A stretch of 64,000 bases of DNA from JAIQFL01 sp035295745 (GCA_035295745.1 DATGIL010000005.1:62001-126000); one strand, 5' to 3'. Counted from the stretch's first letter, positions 50,608 to 59,077 are shown. A program made the numbers and translations. The notes: generated by a model not told the origin, from the letters alone.

Positions 50608-51469
50608 ATGCCCCTTTTAGGTAGCACCCCAGCACCCGCAGCATGTCCGCAATTTCCCGCAGGTGGTTCAGCGCATTCTGCACATTTGGCGAGTCGACCT
50701 GCCCCATGAAGTCCAGATAGAACAGGTACTCCCAGGGCTTCCCCCGCAACGGGCGCGATTCGATCTTGGTCAAATTGAGATCCCGCAGGGCGAACGCGCT
50801 CAGGGCCCGAAAGAGTGCCCCCGGAATATTGCGAGTGCTAAAAACGAGCGAGGTCTTCCAGTGCGCCCGGGGATCGGGCTTCTGGGGGTGTCGTTTGACA
50901 TATTCCGGCGTGCGCAACAGGAAGAAGCGGGTGAAGTTCCGCCGGTCGCTCTCGATTGACCGGCGCAGGATCCGTCCGCCATAAATTCCGGCTGCTACCG
51001 TCGACGCGATCGCCGCCGCATCGGTGAGCCCTTCCTCCATCACCATCTTCACGCTGCCGGCCGTGTCGTAGAACGGAATTCTTTCAATCTGCGGATTCTG
51101 GGCAAAGAAATCCAAACATTGATTGAGCGCCACCGGATGCGAATAGGCCCGTTTGATTCGCGAGAAGGAAACACCCTTGGGAGCAATTAGATTATGCACG
51201 ATCCGCACGCTGGCCTCAGCCACAATCGGCAGCTCGAAATTCTGCAGATGATCGTAATTCTCGTGGACCGACCCCGCCAGGGTGTTCTCGATGGGAATCA
51301 CGGCGCCTTCGGTGCGGCCATCCTTCAGGCTCCGGAAGACGTCTTCAAAGCGCTCGCACGGCAGCACTTCGACCTTTGCGCCCAACAGTTTACGAAGCGC
51401 TTCTTCACTGAACGCGCCGCGGGCGCCCTGAAAGGCGACGACGGGAAGCGATGACTTCGCCCGCTTCAC
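50606..51469 (-). CDS. pheA: Prephenate dehydratase
   Basis: 287 residues from GTG 51469, which overlaps the ubiX stop as GTGA and has GGAGAG upstream; a longer ATG reading starts at 51487. The PDT domain shows VAFQGARGAFSEEAL, GAVIPIENTLAGSVHENYDH and the catalytic NFTRFFLL. Residues about 200-280 are an ACT domain (SLVFSTRNIPGALFRALSAF; IESRPLRGKPWEYLFYLDF) that binds phenylalanine for feedback inhibition. It converts prephenate to phenylpyruvate. There is no chorismate mutase domain, so this is the monofunctional type. Confidence 0.95.
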   Translation of the reverse strand: MKRAKSSLPVVAFQGARGAFSEEALRKLLGAKVEVLPCERFEDVFRSLKDGRTEGAVIPIENTLAGSVHENYDHLQNFELPIVAEASVRIVHNLIAPKGVSFSRIKRAYSHPVALNQCLDFFAQNPQIERIPFYDTAGSVKMVMEEGLTDAAAIASTVAAGIYGGRILRRSIESDRRNFTRFFLLRTPEYVKRHPQKPDPRAHWKTSLVFSTRNIPGALFRALSAFALRDLNLTKIESRPLRGKPWEYLFYLDFMGQVDSPNVQNALNHLREIADMLRVLGCYLKGA

Positions 51470-52032
51470 TGCGACTCTCCATTCCATCGCCGGACCTGCG
51501 CATCCGGCAGACCGATCAAGTCGAGAACACGATCCACGCTGTGGTCGACGATATCCATCACGGTTTGCGGGTGATTATAAAAGCCTGGAATGGGAGGTGC
51601 AATAATCGCACCCATTTCTGCCAACAGCGTCATAGTTTTCAAATGCCCAAGATGCAGCGGTGTTTCCCGGATCATCAGAATCAACTTGCGCCGTTCCTTC
51701 AAAATCACGTCGGCTGCCCGAATCATGAGGTTGGAACTGATCCCACAGGCGATGGCGGACATGGTGTGAATTGAGCATGGAGCAATCACCATGGCGTCGG
51801 TCAGGAAGGACCCGCTGGCCAGACGGGAAGAGATATTTCCCTGCGGGTAGGAAAAATCCGCAAGGCCCTGCAGATCGGCGGGGAGTTTCCCGGTCTCCAG
51901 GTACAGAGTTTTCTGGCCAGAGGTCGTCAAAATCAGGTGCGTCTCCACATCCTTCTGATTTTTAAGTCGTTCCAAAAGGCGTATGCCGTAAATTGCGCCG
52001 CTTGCGCCGGATATTCCCACGATGATTCGCAC
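51466..52032 (-). CDS. ubiX: Flavin prenyltransferase
   Basis: 188 residues from GTG 52032 (VRIIVGISGASGAIYG), the usual length; longer readings add 33 unrelated residues. The flavin-binding GISGASGAIYGIRLLERL, VIAPCSIHTMSAIACGISSN and MIRETPLHLGHL motifs identify UbiX/Pad1, which makes prenylated FMN for the UbiD decarboxylases. Its ubiD partner is not in the window. The gene overlaps pheA by 4 bp, so the two are coupled. Confidence 0.93.
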   Translation of the reverse strand: MRIIVGISGASGAIYGIRLLERLKNQKDVETHLILTTSGQKTLYLETGKLPADLQGLADFSYPQGNISSRLASGSFLTDAMVIAPCSIHTMSAIACGISSNLMIRAADVILKERRKLILMIRETPLHLGHLKTMTLLAEMGAIIAPPIPGFYNHPQTVMDIVDHSVDRVLDLIGLPDAQVRRWNGESQ

Positions 52033-52177
52033 ACCGCACCACTTTCTGTGTTGTTCCGGTTTCAGAACAGAAACCACCGAATTCCTTGATGATATTTTAC
52101 ACCTTGGATATAATTGCCGTTCCGATTGCAAGAGCCCTTTGGCTCTCCCGGGAGAGCGGGACAGCGAGGATCATATC

Positions 52178-52984
52178 ATGGACCGTGCCGGAGAAAGGCT
52201 CAAGCGGGCTCGCGAACGCCTGAAACTAACCTTTCGCGACGTCGAGCACGCCAGTCAACAAATCGCTGCGCGGCTTAAGAATGACGAATTCGCTATCGCC
52301 CTGAGCCGTCTGGCTGACATTGAAAATAAAGGCACGCTTCCCACTATTTACCGCTTATTCAGTCTCTGCGCGATATACCGGTTAGATTTCGACGAAGTCC
52401 TGGAATGGTATGGCGTACCGAAAAATCAACTGTCCCTTGAAGCCCTGCAAATTGGCCTGGAAAATACACATTTAATTCAACTTTCTCAGGATCCAGGGGA
52501 GCCTGCCCCAAGCGCTCTGGATATCGAAATCGATCCCGGCGAGTCGACTTATCTGAGCCGGTTGATTCGACGTTGGGGAAAATTACCACTAGCATTTCTT
52601 ATTGGCCTCGACCGGAAACAGCACCGCTACGGATTAATCGGATTCAAGGATTGGTCGATGTATCCCATCCTGCAGCCCGGGTCGCTGGTGTTGCTGGACG
52701 AACGAAAACAAAAAATTGCTTCCGAAGGCTGGTCAAATGAGTTCGAACGGCCGATCTATTTCCTGGAGCGGCGAGAAGGATTTGAGTGCGGATGGTGCAC
52801 CGTGGAGGACGATCGCCTGATCGTCCAACCGCATCCGGCCTCTCCAGCTAAAGCTCGGGCTTACCGGTATCCCGGAGAAGTAGACGTGATTGGGCAGGTG
52901 GTGGGAGTGGCTATGCTCCTGGGGCCGCAAAATCGTCCCCGCCCGCATAACGCAGCAGTTCCATCAACATCTCCAGATCTGTAA
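52178..52984 (+). CDS. HTH regulator with S24/LexA-like domain lacking the catalytic lysine
   Basis: 268 residues from ATG 52178, with GAGGA 7 nt upstream. The N-terminus (RLKRARERLKLTFRDVEHAS) is an XRE-type helix-turn-helix. Residues 145-250 resemble the LexA/signal-peptidase S24 fold: FKDWSMYPILQPGSLVLLD has the serine (Ser160) position. Where the catalytic lysine is expected after the hydrophobic strand the sequence has CGWC (Cys204-Cys207), so self-cleavage is doubtful. It may sense metal, redox or another ligand instead. Divergent from ubiX; its 3' end overlaps the convergent next gene by 74 bp. Confidence 0.82.
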   Translation: MDRAGERLKRARERLKLTFRDVEHASQQIAARLKNDEFAIALSRLADIENKGTLPTIYRLFSLCAIYRLDFDEVLEWYGVPKNQLSLEALQIGLENTHLIQLSQDPGEPAPSALDIEIDPGESTYLSRLIRRWGKLPLAFLIGLDRKQHRYGLIGFKDWSMYPILQPGSLVLLDERKQKIASEGWSNEFERPIYFLERREGFECGWCTVEDDRLIVQPHPASPAKARAYRYPGEVDVIGQVVGVAMLLGPQNRPRPHNAAVPSTSPDL

Positions 52985-53420
52985 GATAGAGCTGCCTTTC
53001 CACGTCGCGGGCGGCCGCGGGAGGCAGATTGCGGTACTGCTGCATCAGATCCTTGCGCCCCCCGGAAGTCCGCAGATATTCGTCCAGGTCGGCCTTCTGC
53101 TCCGAGAGGCTGAAACCGATCCATTGCGAAAAGACCTGATGGTGAGTGTTGCACAGCGCGCGGTCTGCGTCGTCTGTGCCCAAAGCCGCCGTCAACGAAG
53201 AGTGAATGTACCGGTGGGTTTCCGGATTCCGCAACGACGCCAGATACGCGAGCCTGCCGAAGACCGTGGGAATCTTTGCGAGACTTTGACGCCAGATTTC
53301 CGCGGCTGGTTGTCGACCCTCCAGCGATTTGGAAGCGACGTTAATAATACTGCTTCTCCCGTATTCCGGTCCGGCCTGTACTAAGCTGACGACCCTAAGA
53401 CTGATTCTATACCAGCTCAC
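52911..53420 (-). CDS. Hypothetical helical protein overlapping the regulator gene tail-to-tail
   Basis: 169 residues, mostly helical and soluble (AEIWRQSLAKIPTVFGRLAY; LYLTDLEMLMELLRYAGGDD). No family recognised. The segments TVFGRLAYLASLRNPETHRY and WIGFSLSEQKADLDEYLR look like genuine protein with good amphipathic periodicity. A shorter start is possible. The 74-bp convergent overlap with the HTH gene means both C-termini are coded by the same DNA. Confidence 0.6.
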   Translation of the reverse strand: MSWYRISLRVVSLVQAGPEYGRSSIINVASKSLEGRQPAAEIWRQSLAKIPTVFGRLAYLASLRNPETHRYIHSSLTAALGTDDADRALCNTHHQVFSQWIGFSLSEQKADLDEYLRTSGGRKDLMQQYRNLPPAAARDVERQLYLTDLEMLMELLRYAGGDDFAAPGA

Positions 53421-53578
53421 GTGAACCGGCTGTGCGGATAAACTCGATCCCCAACCACGCCGGGCATGTTCTATTTTCAGAATATTTTTCCGGAATTCTC
53501 CTGATCACCGTGTGGTTGGATCTAGTATAGTACTCACTTATCCGTTGCTATTTTTGTGAAAGAAAGGACCCTCTAGCC

Positions 53579-53689
53579 ATGAAAAAACTCGTGCTCGTCG
53601 CTTTGATTGCGCTCTCATTTGTAGCTGCCAGGCCGGTCAAACATGACGCGCCCATACCCCAGTGCAGCCCTTGTCCCTGGGTGCGCTAG
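53579..53689 (+). CDS. 36-residue secreted peptide with CxxC tail
   Basis: Too short for most gene finders. AAGGA lies 10 nt before ATG 53579. The peptide has a textbook signal sequence (MKKLVLVALIALSFVAARP) and a mature end of about 18 residues finishing in PQCSPCPWVR. It may be a small exported peptide or a leader for the membrane protein gene 67 bp downstream. A TATAGT -10 candidate lies at 53526. Confidence 0.5.
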   Translation: MKKLVLVALIALSFVAARPVKHDAPIPQCSPCPWVR

Positions 53690-53755
53690 CTCCTAAGGAG
53701 AACGACATATCCAGCCAGCCCGGTGTTAGAATTACCTTTGTCAGAGGGGTTCGTG

Positions 53756-54523
53756 ATGTCGGGCTTGGTTTATTCCGTTTTTGAATGGGCTTCCATCGTC
53801 GGCCTGTTGCTGTTGGCCGTCAGGCTCTACCAAACTCGATTAAATAAGCGCTATCCGGTGTTTTTCGCTTACGTGCTGTTCCGCCTTCCGATGGCGGTTC
53901 TCGTTCTGAGCCTGCCTTTATCGTCCAACACATACTTTTATTTTTGGGTTTTCACCGAGCCTTTTGTCTGGCTGTTCTACGTGTGGGTGGTCCTCGAACT
54001 ATTCCGGCTGTCGTTATCGCGTCATCGGGGCCTCTACACGCTCGGAAAATGGGCAATGTATGTAGGAATGGTGATCTCAGTTTTCATTTCCATTCTCCTG
54101 GTCTTGCCCAAAATGAAACCCACGCCGGATTCCCGCCTGGTGGGATATATGATGGGGGCGGACCGGGGAATTACCCTAAGTCTCGCAATTTTTGTGATTT
54201 TGATGTTGTTCCTATTGACCCGCTATCCGGTCCCGCTCAGCCGGAATGTCGTTTTGCACGTCACGCTTTATACTGTCTTTTTCCTCAGTAATACCTTAAC
54301 GGTTCTCGCACAAAGCGTATTCGGCCTGCATCTGTACATGCCCATCGATCTTGGGCTGCTTGGTATTTCGACGATCTGCGTGATGGCGTGGCTCTGCTTC
54401 CTCGCCCCCGAGGGTGAGGATGTTCGCGTTAACATTCCGCACCTCGCCCCGGAAAATGAGCAGCGACTCCTGGGTCATCTGGATGCGTTGAACGCCACTC
54501 TCCTAAAGGCTGCCCAGAAATAA
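53756..54523 (+). CDS. Seven-helix membrane protein, unknown function
   Basis: 255 residues from ATG 53756, chosen for AGAGGGG 6 nt upstream. Seven hydrophobic helices are evident (EWASIVGLLLLAVRLYQTRL, TEPFVWLFYVWVVLELFRLS, GISTICVMAWLCFLAPEGED among them), then a short cytoplasmic tail (NEQRLLGHLDALNATLLKA). No catalytic motif is seen and I recognise no family. Similar small gene sets seem frequent in Acidobacteriota. Confidence 0.72.
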   Translation: MSGLVYSVFEWASIVGLLLLAVRLYQTRLNKRYPVFFAYVLFRLPMAVLVLSLPLSSNTYFYFWVFTEPFVWLFYVWVVLELFRLSLSRHRGLYTLGKWAMYVGMVISVFISILLVLPKMKPTPDSRLVGYMMGADRGITLSLAIFVILMLFLLTRYPVPLSRNVVLHVTLYTVFFLSNTLTVLAQSVFGLHLYMPIDLGLLGISTICVMAWLCFLAPEGEDVRVNIPHLAPENEQRLLGHLDALNATLLKAAQK

Positions 54524-54638
54524 TCTGCGCGTTACAGGCAATTCGCCCGATGCACATTTATAGTACTAGCATTACCACCCCTCCCTTGATTTAGCGCCCG
54601 GAAATCATTATCCTCGAAGACGACGAAAGAACCGGCTG

Positions 54639-55172
54639 ATGGCATTAGTGATCGGGATCTCCGTGATTACCTGCTTGGCAATCGCCATGGCTCTGCCTTT
54701 ATTGCTTCGAAAAGTTCCTGTGCATTTCAGCAGCCTTCCGTTGACTACGGAATGGATTGATGAATTGTCTATCGAACGCTACCGGCCGATGCTTCGGCTG
54801 CTGGACGCGGCAGATCTGGAATTTCTGCGCACACAACCAGGCTTCTCACCGAAAATGGAAAGGAAACTGCGCGCCCAGCGATGCCAGATTTTCCGCGGTT
54901 ATCTGCGCTGCCTGCGCGGGGATTTCGAACGAATTTGCACCACCATCAAGGTTTTGATGTTGCAGTCGAGAAATGACCGGCCGGATTTAGCCGCAGCGCT
55001 GGTTCGTCACCAGGTCACCTTCGCCCTGGGCATGGCCTCGGTAGAGGTTCGCCTGCTGCTTTACCGTTGGGGGCTCGGCGCCGTGGATGTGGCCGTACTC
55101 GTTCGCGTCTTCGAGCAAGTCAGAGTGGAACTCCGCGGAATGCTGCCCGTTGCCGCGGCTGCCGGCGCCTGA
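54639..55172 (+). CDS. Hypothetical protein with N-terminal membrane anchor
   Basis: 177 residues. One N-terminal helix (MALVIGISVITCLAIAMALP) is followed by a soluble, helix-rich domain (IERYRPMLRLLDAADLEFLR; LRGDFERICTTIKVLMLQSR). Likely faces the cytoplasm with the tail, or is an anchored periplasmic protein; topology is not clear. No family recognised. A TAGTACTAG motif lies 70 bp before the start. It is convergent with the metallopeptidase gene with 5 bp between stops. Confidence 0.65.
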   Translation: MALVIGISVITCLAIAMALPLLLRKVPVHFSSLPLTTEWIDELSIERYRPMLRLLDAADLEFLRTQPGFSPKMERKLRAQRCQIFRGYLRCLRGDFERICTTIKVLMLQSRNDRPDLAAALVRHQVTFALGMASVEVRLLLYRWGLGAVDVAVLVRVFEQVRVELRGMLPVAAAAGA

Positions 55173-55177
55173 GCGAT

Positions 55178-55927
55178 TTACAACCGCTTCAAAAGCTCTT
55201 TGGCCTTTTCCAGTTCCGGAAACTGCTTCTCCGCCTGCCGGAATTCCTTAGTGTGCACCCTGCGCCGCACGCCCCTATGATCGACGGGGTAACGCAAGTG
55301 CAGCATCTCGTGAAACATCACATACTCTAGTGCCAGCAGCGGCACGCGCGGCTGATCGAAGATCCGGCTGATGATGATCGCGTTGTGTGAAGGATCGAAA
55401 TGGCCCAGCATGCTGCGGGATCTTTGGCGGCTCCACCCGAGTTGCGGGCAGGCCATCAGTCTGTCGAAAAACCGCGCGTTCAGAGCGTCGAAGACCTCTC
55501 GCAAGTTCCGGAGCTGGCCCTGCGGTCCCGAAATGAACTTGCGCCCCCGGACCTGCCGCACCAACTGCGCCTGGCGCCGCACGTCGCCGCGATTGAGGTA
55601 AACGCGGTACCGGTGTGCATGCTGCCGCGAGACGGGCTTTCGATACAGCTTGCCGAGCAGAATATACGCCAGAGCTTCCAGTACCGGCATTGGCGCTGCA
55701 GATAGCAAGTCGGAGATGCGTACGTGAAGGTGCCCATTCTCCAGCCTGATGAAGCTGTCGGCATTGGCGAACGGACAGAACTCGACGCGAAGCTGGGGCA
55801 TCGGCGTGCGCGGCCGCAGGACGCGGAACACGCGAGCGAAGATCTGCTCTGGTGTTTCGTTATCTGAAAAGAGAGAGCCCTGAGTGCCCGGGAGCCACAG
55901 TCCATCGCCAAGGTCTGGCATCCTCAA
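55178..55927 (-). CDS. SprT-like zinc metallopeptidase
   Basis: 249 residues. The zinc site is His206-Glu207-x2-His210 (YVMFHEMLHLRYP) with His225 (RRVHTKEFRQAEKQF) as third ligand, the SprT/WSS1-like or DUF45 arrangement. The ~150-residue N-terminal part is of unknown fold. There is no signal peptide, so cytoplasmic. In eukaryotes SprT-family proteases remove DNA-protein crosslinks; the role of short bacterial versions is unclear. Start at the first of two close ATGs. Confidence 0.75.
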   Translation of the reverse strand: MRMPDLGDGLWLPGTQGSLFSDNETPEQIFARVFRVLRPRTPMPQLRVEFCPFANADSFIRLENGHLHVRISDLLSAAPMPVLEALAYILLGKLYRKPVSRQHAHRYRVYLNRGDVRRQAQLVRQVRGRKFISGPQGQLRNLREVFDALNARFFDRLMACPQLGWSRQRSRSMLGHFDPSHNAIIISRIFDQPRVPLLALEYVMFHEMLHLRYPVDHRGVRRRVHTKEFRQAEKQFPELEKAKELLKRL

Positions 55928-56032
55928 ACATCTTAGCTCGCGCGGATGTGGGATATGCTCGTTTGCGTGCGGGGACTACTTTGAAGTCGTAGCTAAGTGG
56001 GCGGTTTCAGAAGTCCGCCGGGTATCGCCAGA

Positions 56033-56600
56033 TCGCTTGCTGACGCGCGCGGCTCGCAAGCGCACGTATCGCGCGAACGTATTTGGGTAACTTACGAGCC
56101 GCGACCGTGAGGGAGTGATTTTTGGAGCGATCGGGACGTCGCTGCTGACGCGCGCGGCTCGCAACGAGCCACGACCGTGAGGGAGTGATTTTCGGAGCGA
56201 TCGGGACTGTCGCTTGCTGACGCGCGCGGCTCGCAACGAGCCACAACCGTGAGGGAGTGATTTCGGAGCGATCGGGACTGTCGCTTGCTGAAACGCGCGC
56301 GGCTCGCAACGAGCCACGACCGTGAGGGAGTGATTTTCGGAGCGATCGGGACTGTCGCTGCTGACGCAAAGCGGCTCGCAACGAGCCGCGACCGTGAGGG
56401 AGTGATTTTCGGAGCGATCGGGACGTCGCTGCTGACGCAACACGGCTCGCAACGAGCCGCGACCGTGAGGGAGTGATTTTCGAAGCGATCGGGATTGTCG
56501 CTGCTGACGCAAAGCGGCTCGCAACGAGCCGCGACCGTGAGGGAGTGATTTTCGGAGCGATCGGGATGGTCGCTTGCTGACGCGCGCAGCTCGCAACGAG
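56033..56600 (+). repeat. Seven-copy ~71-bp tandem repeat with internal palindrome
   Basis: The intergenic stretch 55928-56623 (696 bp) is mostly this array. The block GGGAGTGATT recurs at 56111, 56181, 56253, 56326, 56398, 56469 and 56541, periods 70-73 bp. Each unit has three parts: CTTGCTGACGCGCGCGGC, a palindrome GGCTCG-CAA-CGAGCC, and GCGACCGTGAGGGAGTGATT, then CGGAGCGATCGGGA. Units differ by small indels and point changes (CTTGCTG/CTGCTG, CACAACCG). It abuts the LysR stop. All six frames give spurious ORFs from it. Related single copies occur at 10967, 45971 and 63016. Confidence 0.95.
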
Positions 56601-56623
56601 CATCCACGAAACGATGCACGAAG

Positions 56624-57523
56624 CTAGCCCGCCATACGGGCGAAATCTTCTTTCCACAAAAGGATCAGCGTTCTTACTGCCGCGTCACGGGGAGACGCGA
56701 GATGCGAAATTCCAAGCTCGACGGCCGTCTTGATTCCGCGTATCGGCCTGAAAGCGACGCCAGAGTGTCGCGCGCCGCGAGTGCAAGCCGGCGCCAGGGT
56801 CCACCCCATTCCGGCAGCGACCGCATCCAGCAGTTTACCGTGATCGGGAACAGTGTGCCGGATATCGGGACTCATCGCTCGCCCGATGATTGACAGGATG
56901 TAGTCGTGGCACAAGGGCGCGATCAAACGCGGCCAGAACACGAGCGGCTGGTCTTTCAACTCCGCAAGGGCGATCGCGCGCCGCCCCGCCAACCTGTGGT
57001 TTGTGGGCAGTCCGATCATCAAGGGCTCGGATTTCAGCGCTTCGAAGCGAATCCCCTCGGACGGCTCGGCTTTGTGTCCGTAGGCGATGTCGATCTCTCC
57101 CGTGCGCAAACCTTGAGCATGCTCGGCCACTGGCGCCTCGCGGATTGCGAATCGGATATGCGGCATCGCGGCATGCAGCTTGCGGGTGATGCTCGCGAAA
57201 TTGTGGAAGGAAGAGCACGGCTCGAACGCGATGCTGATGGTCTCCTTGCCCGAGATGATCTGCTGTGCGATGCGCGTGGCGCGATCCAAACACTGCAGCG
57301 TCTCCCGCGCCTCTTTGAGGAAAGATTCTCCGGCTGCCGTTAGTCTCACCGCAGGCCGTGTGGTTGCCAGCAAGGGCACCCCGAGAATCCTTTCCAACGA
57401 GCGGATCTGGCGGCTCACGACCGGCTGTGTCACGCGTAGAGCAGCCGCCGCCCGCCCGAAATGCCGTTCGCCCGCGACCGCGACGAAGTAACGTAGATGA
57501 CGTAATTCCAGATCGTCGGTCAT
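56624..57523 (-). CDS. LysR-family transcriptional regulator
   Basis: 299 residues. Residues 1-60 form the winged HTH (LRHLRYFVAVAGERHFGRAA; LRVTQPVVSRQIRSLERILG); residues 90-290 are the two-lobed effector domain (SIAFEPCSSFHNFASITRKL). It starts 148 bp from the divergent SnoaL-like gene, with an LTTR-type box in between, so that gene is the probable target. The stop is 23 bp from the repeat array. Confidence 0.94.
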   Translation of the reverse strand: MTDDLELRHLRYFVAVAGERHFGRAAAALRVTQPVVSRQIRSLERILGVPLLATTRPAVRLTAAGESFLKEARETLQCLDRATRIAQQIISGKETISIAFEPCSSFHNFASITRKLHAAMPHIRFAIREAPVAEHAQGLRTGEIDIAYGHKAEPSEGIRFEALKSEPLMIGLPTNHRLAGRRAIALAELKDQPLVFWPRLIAPLCHDYILSIIGRAMSPDIRHTVPDHGKLLDAVAAGMGWTLAPACTRGARHSGVAFRPIRGIKTAVELGISHLASPRDAAVRTLILLWKEDFARMAG

Positions 57524-57542
57524 GCCTTTCAGACATTACATC

Positions 57543-57557
57543 ATGCCCGATAAGCAT
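57543..57557. promoter_or_regulatory. LysR-type operator (T-N11-A box)
   Basis: ATGC-CCGATAA-GCAT has perfect 4-bp arms and the T-N11-A core of LysR-regulator sites. It sits 19 bp upstream of the lysR start, in the gap shared with the SnoaL-like gene, the classic position for autorepression and divergent activation. Confidence 0.5.
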
Positions 57558-57671
57558 TGGACATCGACTCTCGGCATTGCTAAAACGAATCAAGGAACAC
57601 AAAAGCGCGCGAGAACATAAGACCGCCATGGCCCGTCTGCCATTTTGGTTTGGAAAACCGAGAGATCACAC

Positions 57672-58085
57672 ATGCCAACCGACCTGAACCCGGAACAGAT
57701 GAAGCAGTTTGTACGCGACCACTTCGAAGAATTCGTGAATAAGCGGAATGCTGCCGTGATCCGTAAAAACATGACGCCCGACTTCTACGACCACGACGGC
57801 CCGGGCGGAAAGCCAACCGGCATCGATGGCGACGAGCAGATGATGATCGCCATGTACGATGCCATGCCCGACTTGCGCATCTCCATCGAGGAACTGATTG
57901 CCGAGGGCGACAGAGTGGTCTGCCGCAATATCTGGCGATGGACGGGCAAAGGCGGGAGCCAGATGCAATTCCATGGATTCGTGCTCTGGCGCTTCGAGGG
58001 CGGCAAAATCGCCGAGCGATGGGCCACTGTGACCGCCGCGTCCGAAGCTCCTGCCTGGCCGGCGCGGGACGTCAAAGGCGCATGA
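57672..58085 (+). CDS. SnoaL-like polyketide cyclase/ester cyclase family protein
   Basis: 137 residues from ATG 57672 (GAGAG about 7 nt before). It has the NTF2-like fold of the SnoaL/ester cyclase group: FVNKRNAAVIRKNMTPDFYD, then MYDAMPDLRISIEELIAEGD and HGFVLWRFEGGKIAERW with the conserved terminal W. These are mostly small enzymes or binding proteins for hydrophobic ligands; the substrate is unknown. Divergent from lysR, and convergent with the pirin gene. Confidence 0.83.
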   Translation: MPTDLNPEQMKQFVRDHFEEFVNKRNAAVIRKNMTPDFYDHDGPGGKPTGIDGDEQMMIAMYDAMPDLRISIEELIAEGDRVVCRNIWRWTGKGGSQMQFHGFVLWRFEGGKIAERWATVTAASEAPAWPARDVKGA

Positions 58086-58105
58086 ACGCCGGCCCAGCGT
58101 TTTTC

Positions 58106-59008
58106 CTATTTCTTCAGGAAAGTTCCCTTGTCGAGTTCCTGGAACGCCTGCCGGAGTTGCTCCTGCGTGTTCATCACGATGGGGCCATACCAAGCCACCG
58201 GCTCCTGGAGCGGCTTCCCTGAGACCAGCAGGAAACGAATCCCGTCCTCGCCCGCCTGCACCGTGACCTCATCGCCATTGTCGAAGAGCACCAGTGACCG
58301 ATTGTCCGCCTTCGAGGGAGGCGCAGTATCGAGCCATCCGACTGCTTCGGTTGGCACTTCCAGCGGCCCCGAGGCATTGCAGAACTTCCCGCTTCCCCCA
58401 AACACATAGGCGAAGGCATGGCGCGTGGTCTCTACCGGCAGAGATTTCCTGTGGCCGGGCGAGACCGAGACGTCCAGATAAACCGGATCGGCAGCGATCC
58501 CGTCCACCGGTCCGGACTTGCCCCAAAAACTCCCGCAGACGATCCGGACGTGCGTACCATCGTCGTCGGTAACTTCCGGAATCTCGTCCGATTTCACTTC
58601 CTGGTAGCGCGGAGCGGTCATTTTCAGCGATGCAGGCAGGTTGGCCCATAACTGGAATCCATGCATCCGGCCCGACTGATCGCCCTTGGGCATTTCCTGG
58701 TGGATAATGCCGCTACCCGCCGTCATCCACTGCACATCCCCAGCCGCGATGGCGCCGCGATTTCCCATGCTGTCGCCGTGCTCCACGGTTCCCGCCAGCA
58801 CGTAGGTAATCGTCTCGATGCCGCGATGCGGATGCCACGGAAAGCCGGCGAGGTAATCCTCAGGAACATCGTTACGAAAATCGTCCAGAAGCAGGAAGGG
58901 ATCGAACTCGGACGTCTGTCCGAATCCAAATGCACGCCGCAGATGCACCCCGGCGCCCTCCAGGGTGGGCTTAGCCTGAATCAATCGCTTTACCGGCCGG
59001 ATAGACAT
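58106..59008 (-). CDS. Pirin-family protein
   Basis: 300 residues. The N-terminal cupin has the Fe-binding residues in FPWHPHRGIETITYVLAGTV and ITAGSG-type IIHQEMP (WMTAGSGIIHQEMPKGDQ); the second cupin follows at about 180-285. Pirins are non-haem Fe proteins with quercetinase or regulatory activity. No signal peptide is present. It lies close after the SnoaL-like gene on the opposite strand; both could respond to an oxidised aromatic signal. Confidence 0.93.
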   Translation of the reverse strand: MSIRPVKRLIQAKPTLEGAGVHLRRAFGFGQTSEFDPFLLLDDFRNDVPEDYLAGFPWHPHRGIETITYVLAGTVEHGDSMGNRGAIAAGDVQWMTAGSGIIHQEMPKGDQSGRMHGFQLWANLPASLKMTAPRYQEVKSDEIPEVTDDDGTHVRIVCGSFWGKSGPVDGIAADPVYLDVSVSPGHRKSLPVETTRHAFAYVFGGSGKFCNASGPLEVPTEAVGWLDTAPPSKADNRSLVLFDNGDEVTVQAGEDGIRFLLVSGKPLQEPVAWYGPIVMNTQEQLRQAFQELDKGTFLKK

Positions 59009-59077
59009 CTCGATTCCTCCTGATACCTAGAGTGTACCGGGTGCGGCCGAGTTTCACGCAGAAGCAAAACGGCGAAA

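Noticed and set aside
56033..56600. CRISPR array
   Set aside because: Whole 70-73-bp units are repeated without unique spacers and no cas gene is nearby.
56007..56657. Several 170-215-codon open frames over the tandem repeat, such as one repeating SLTVAARCE
   Set aside because: They are produced by the repeat period and have no start context or non-repeat sequence.
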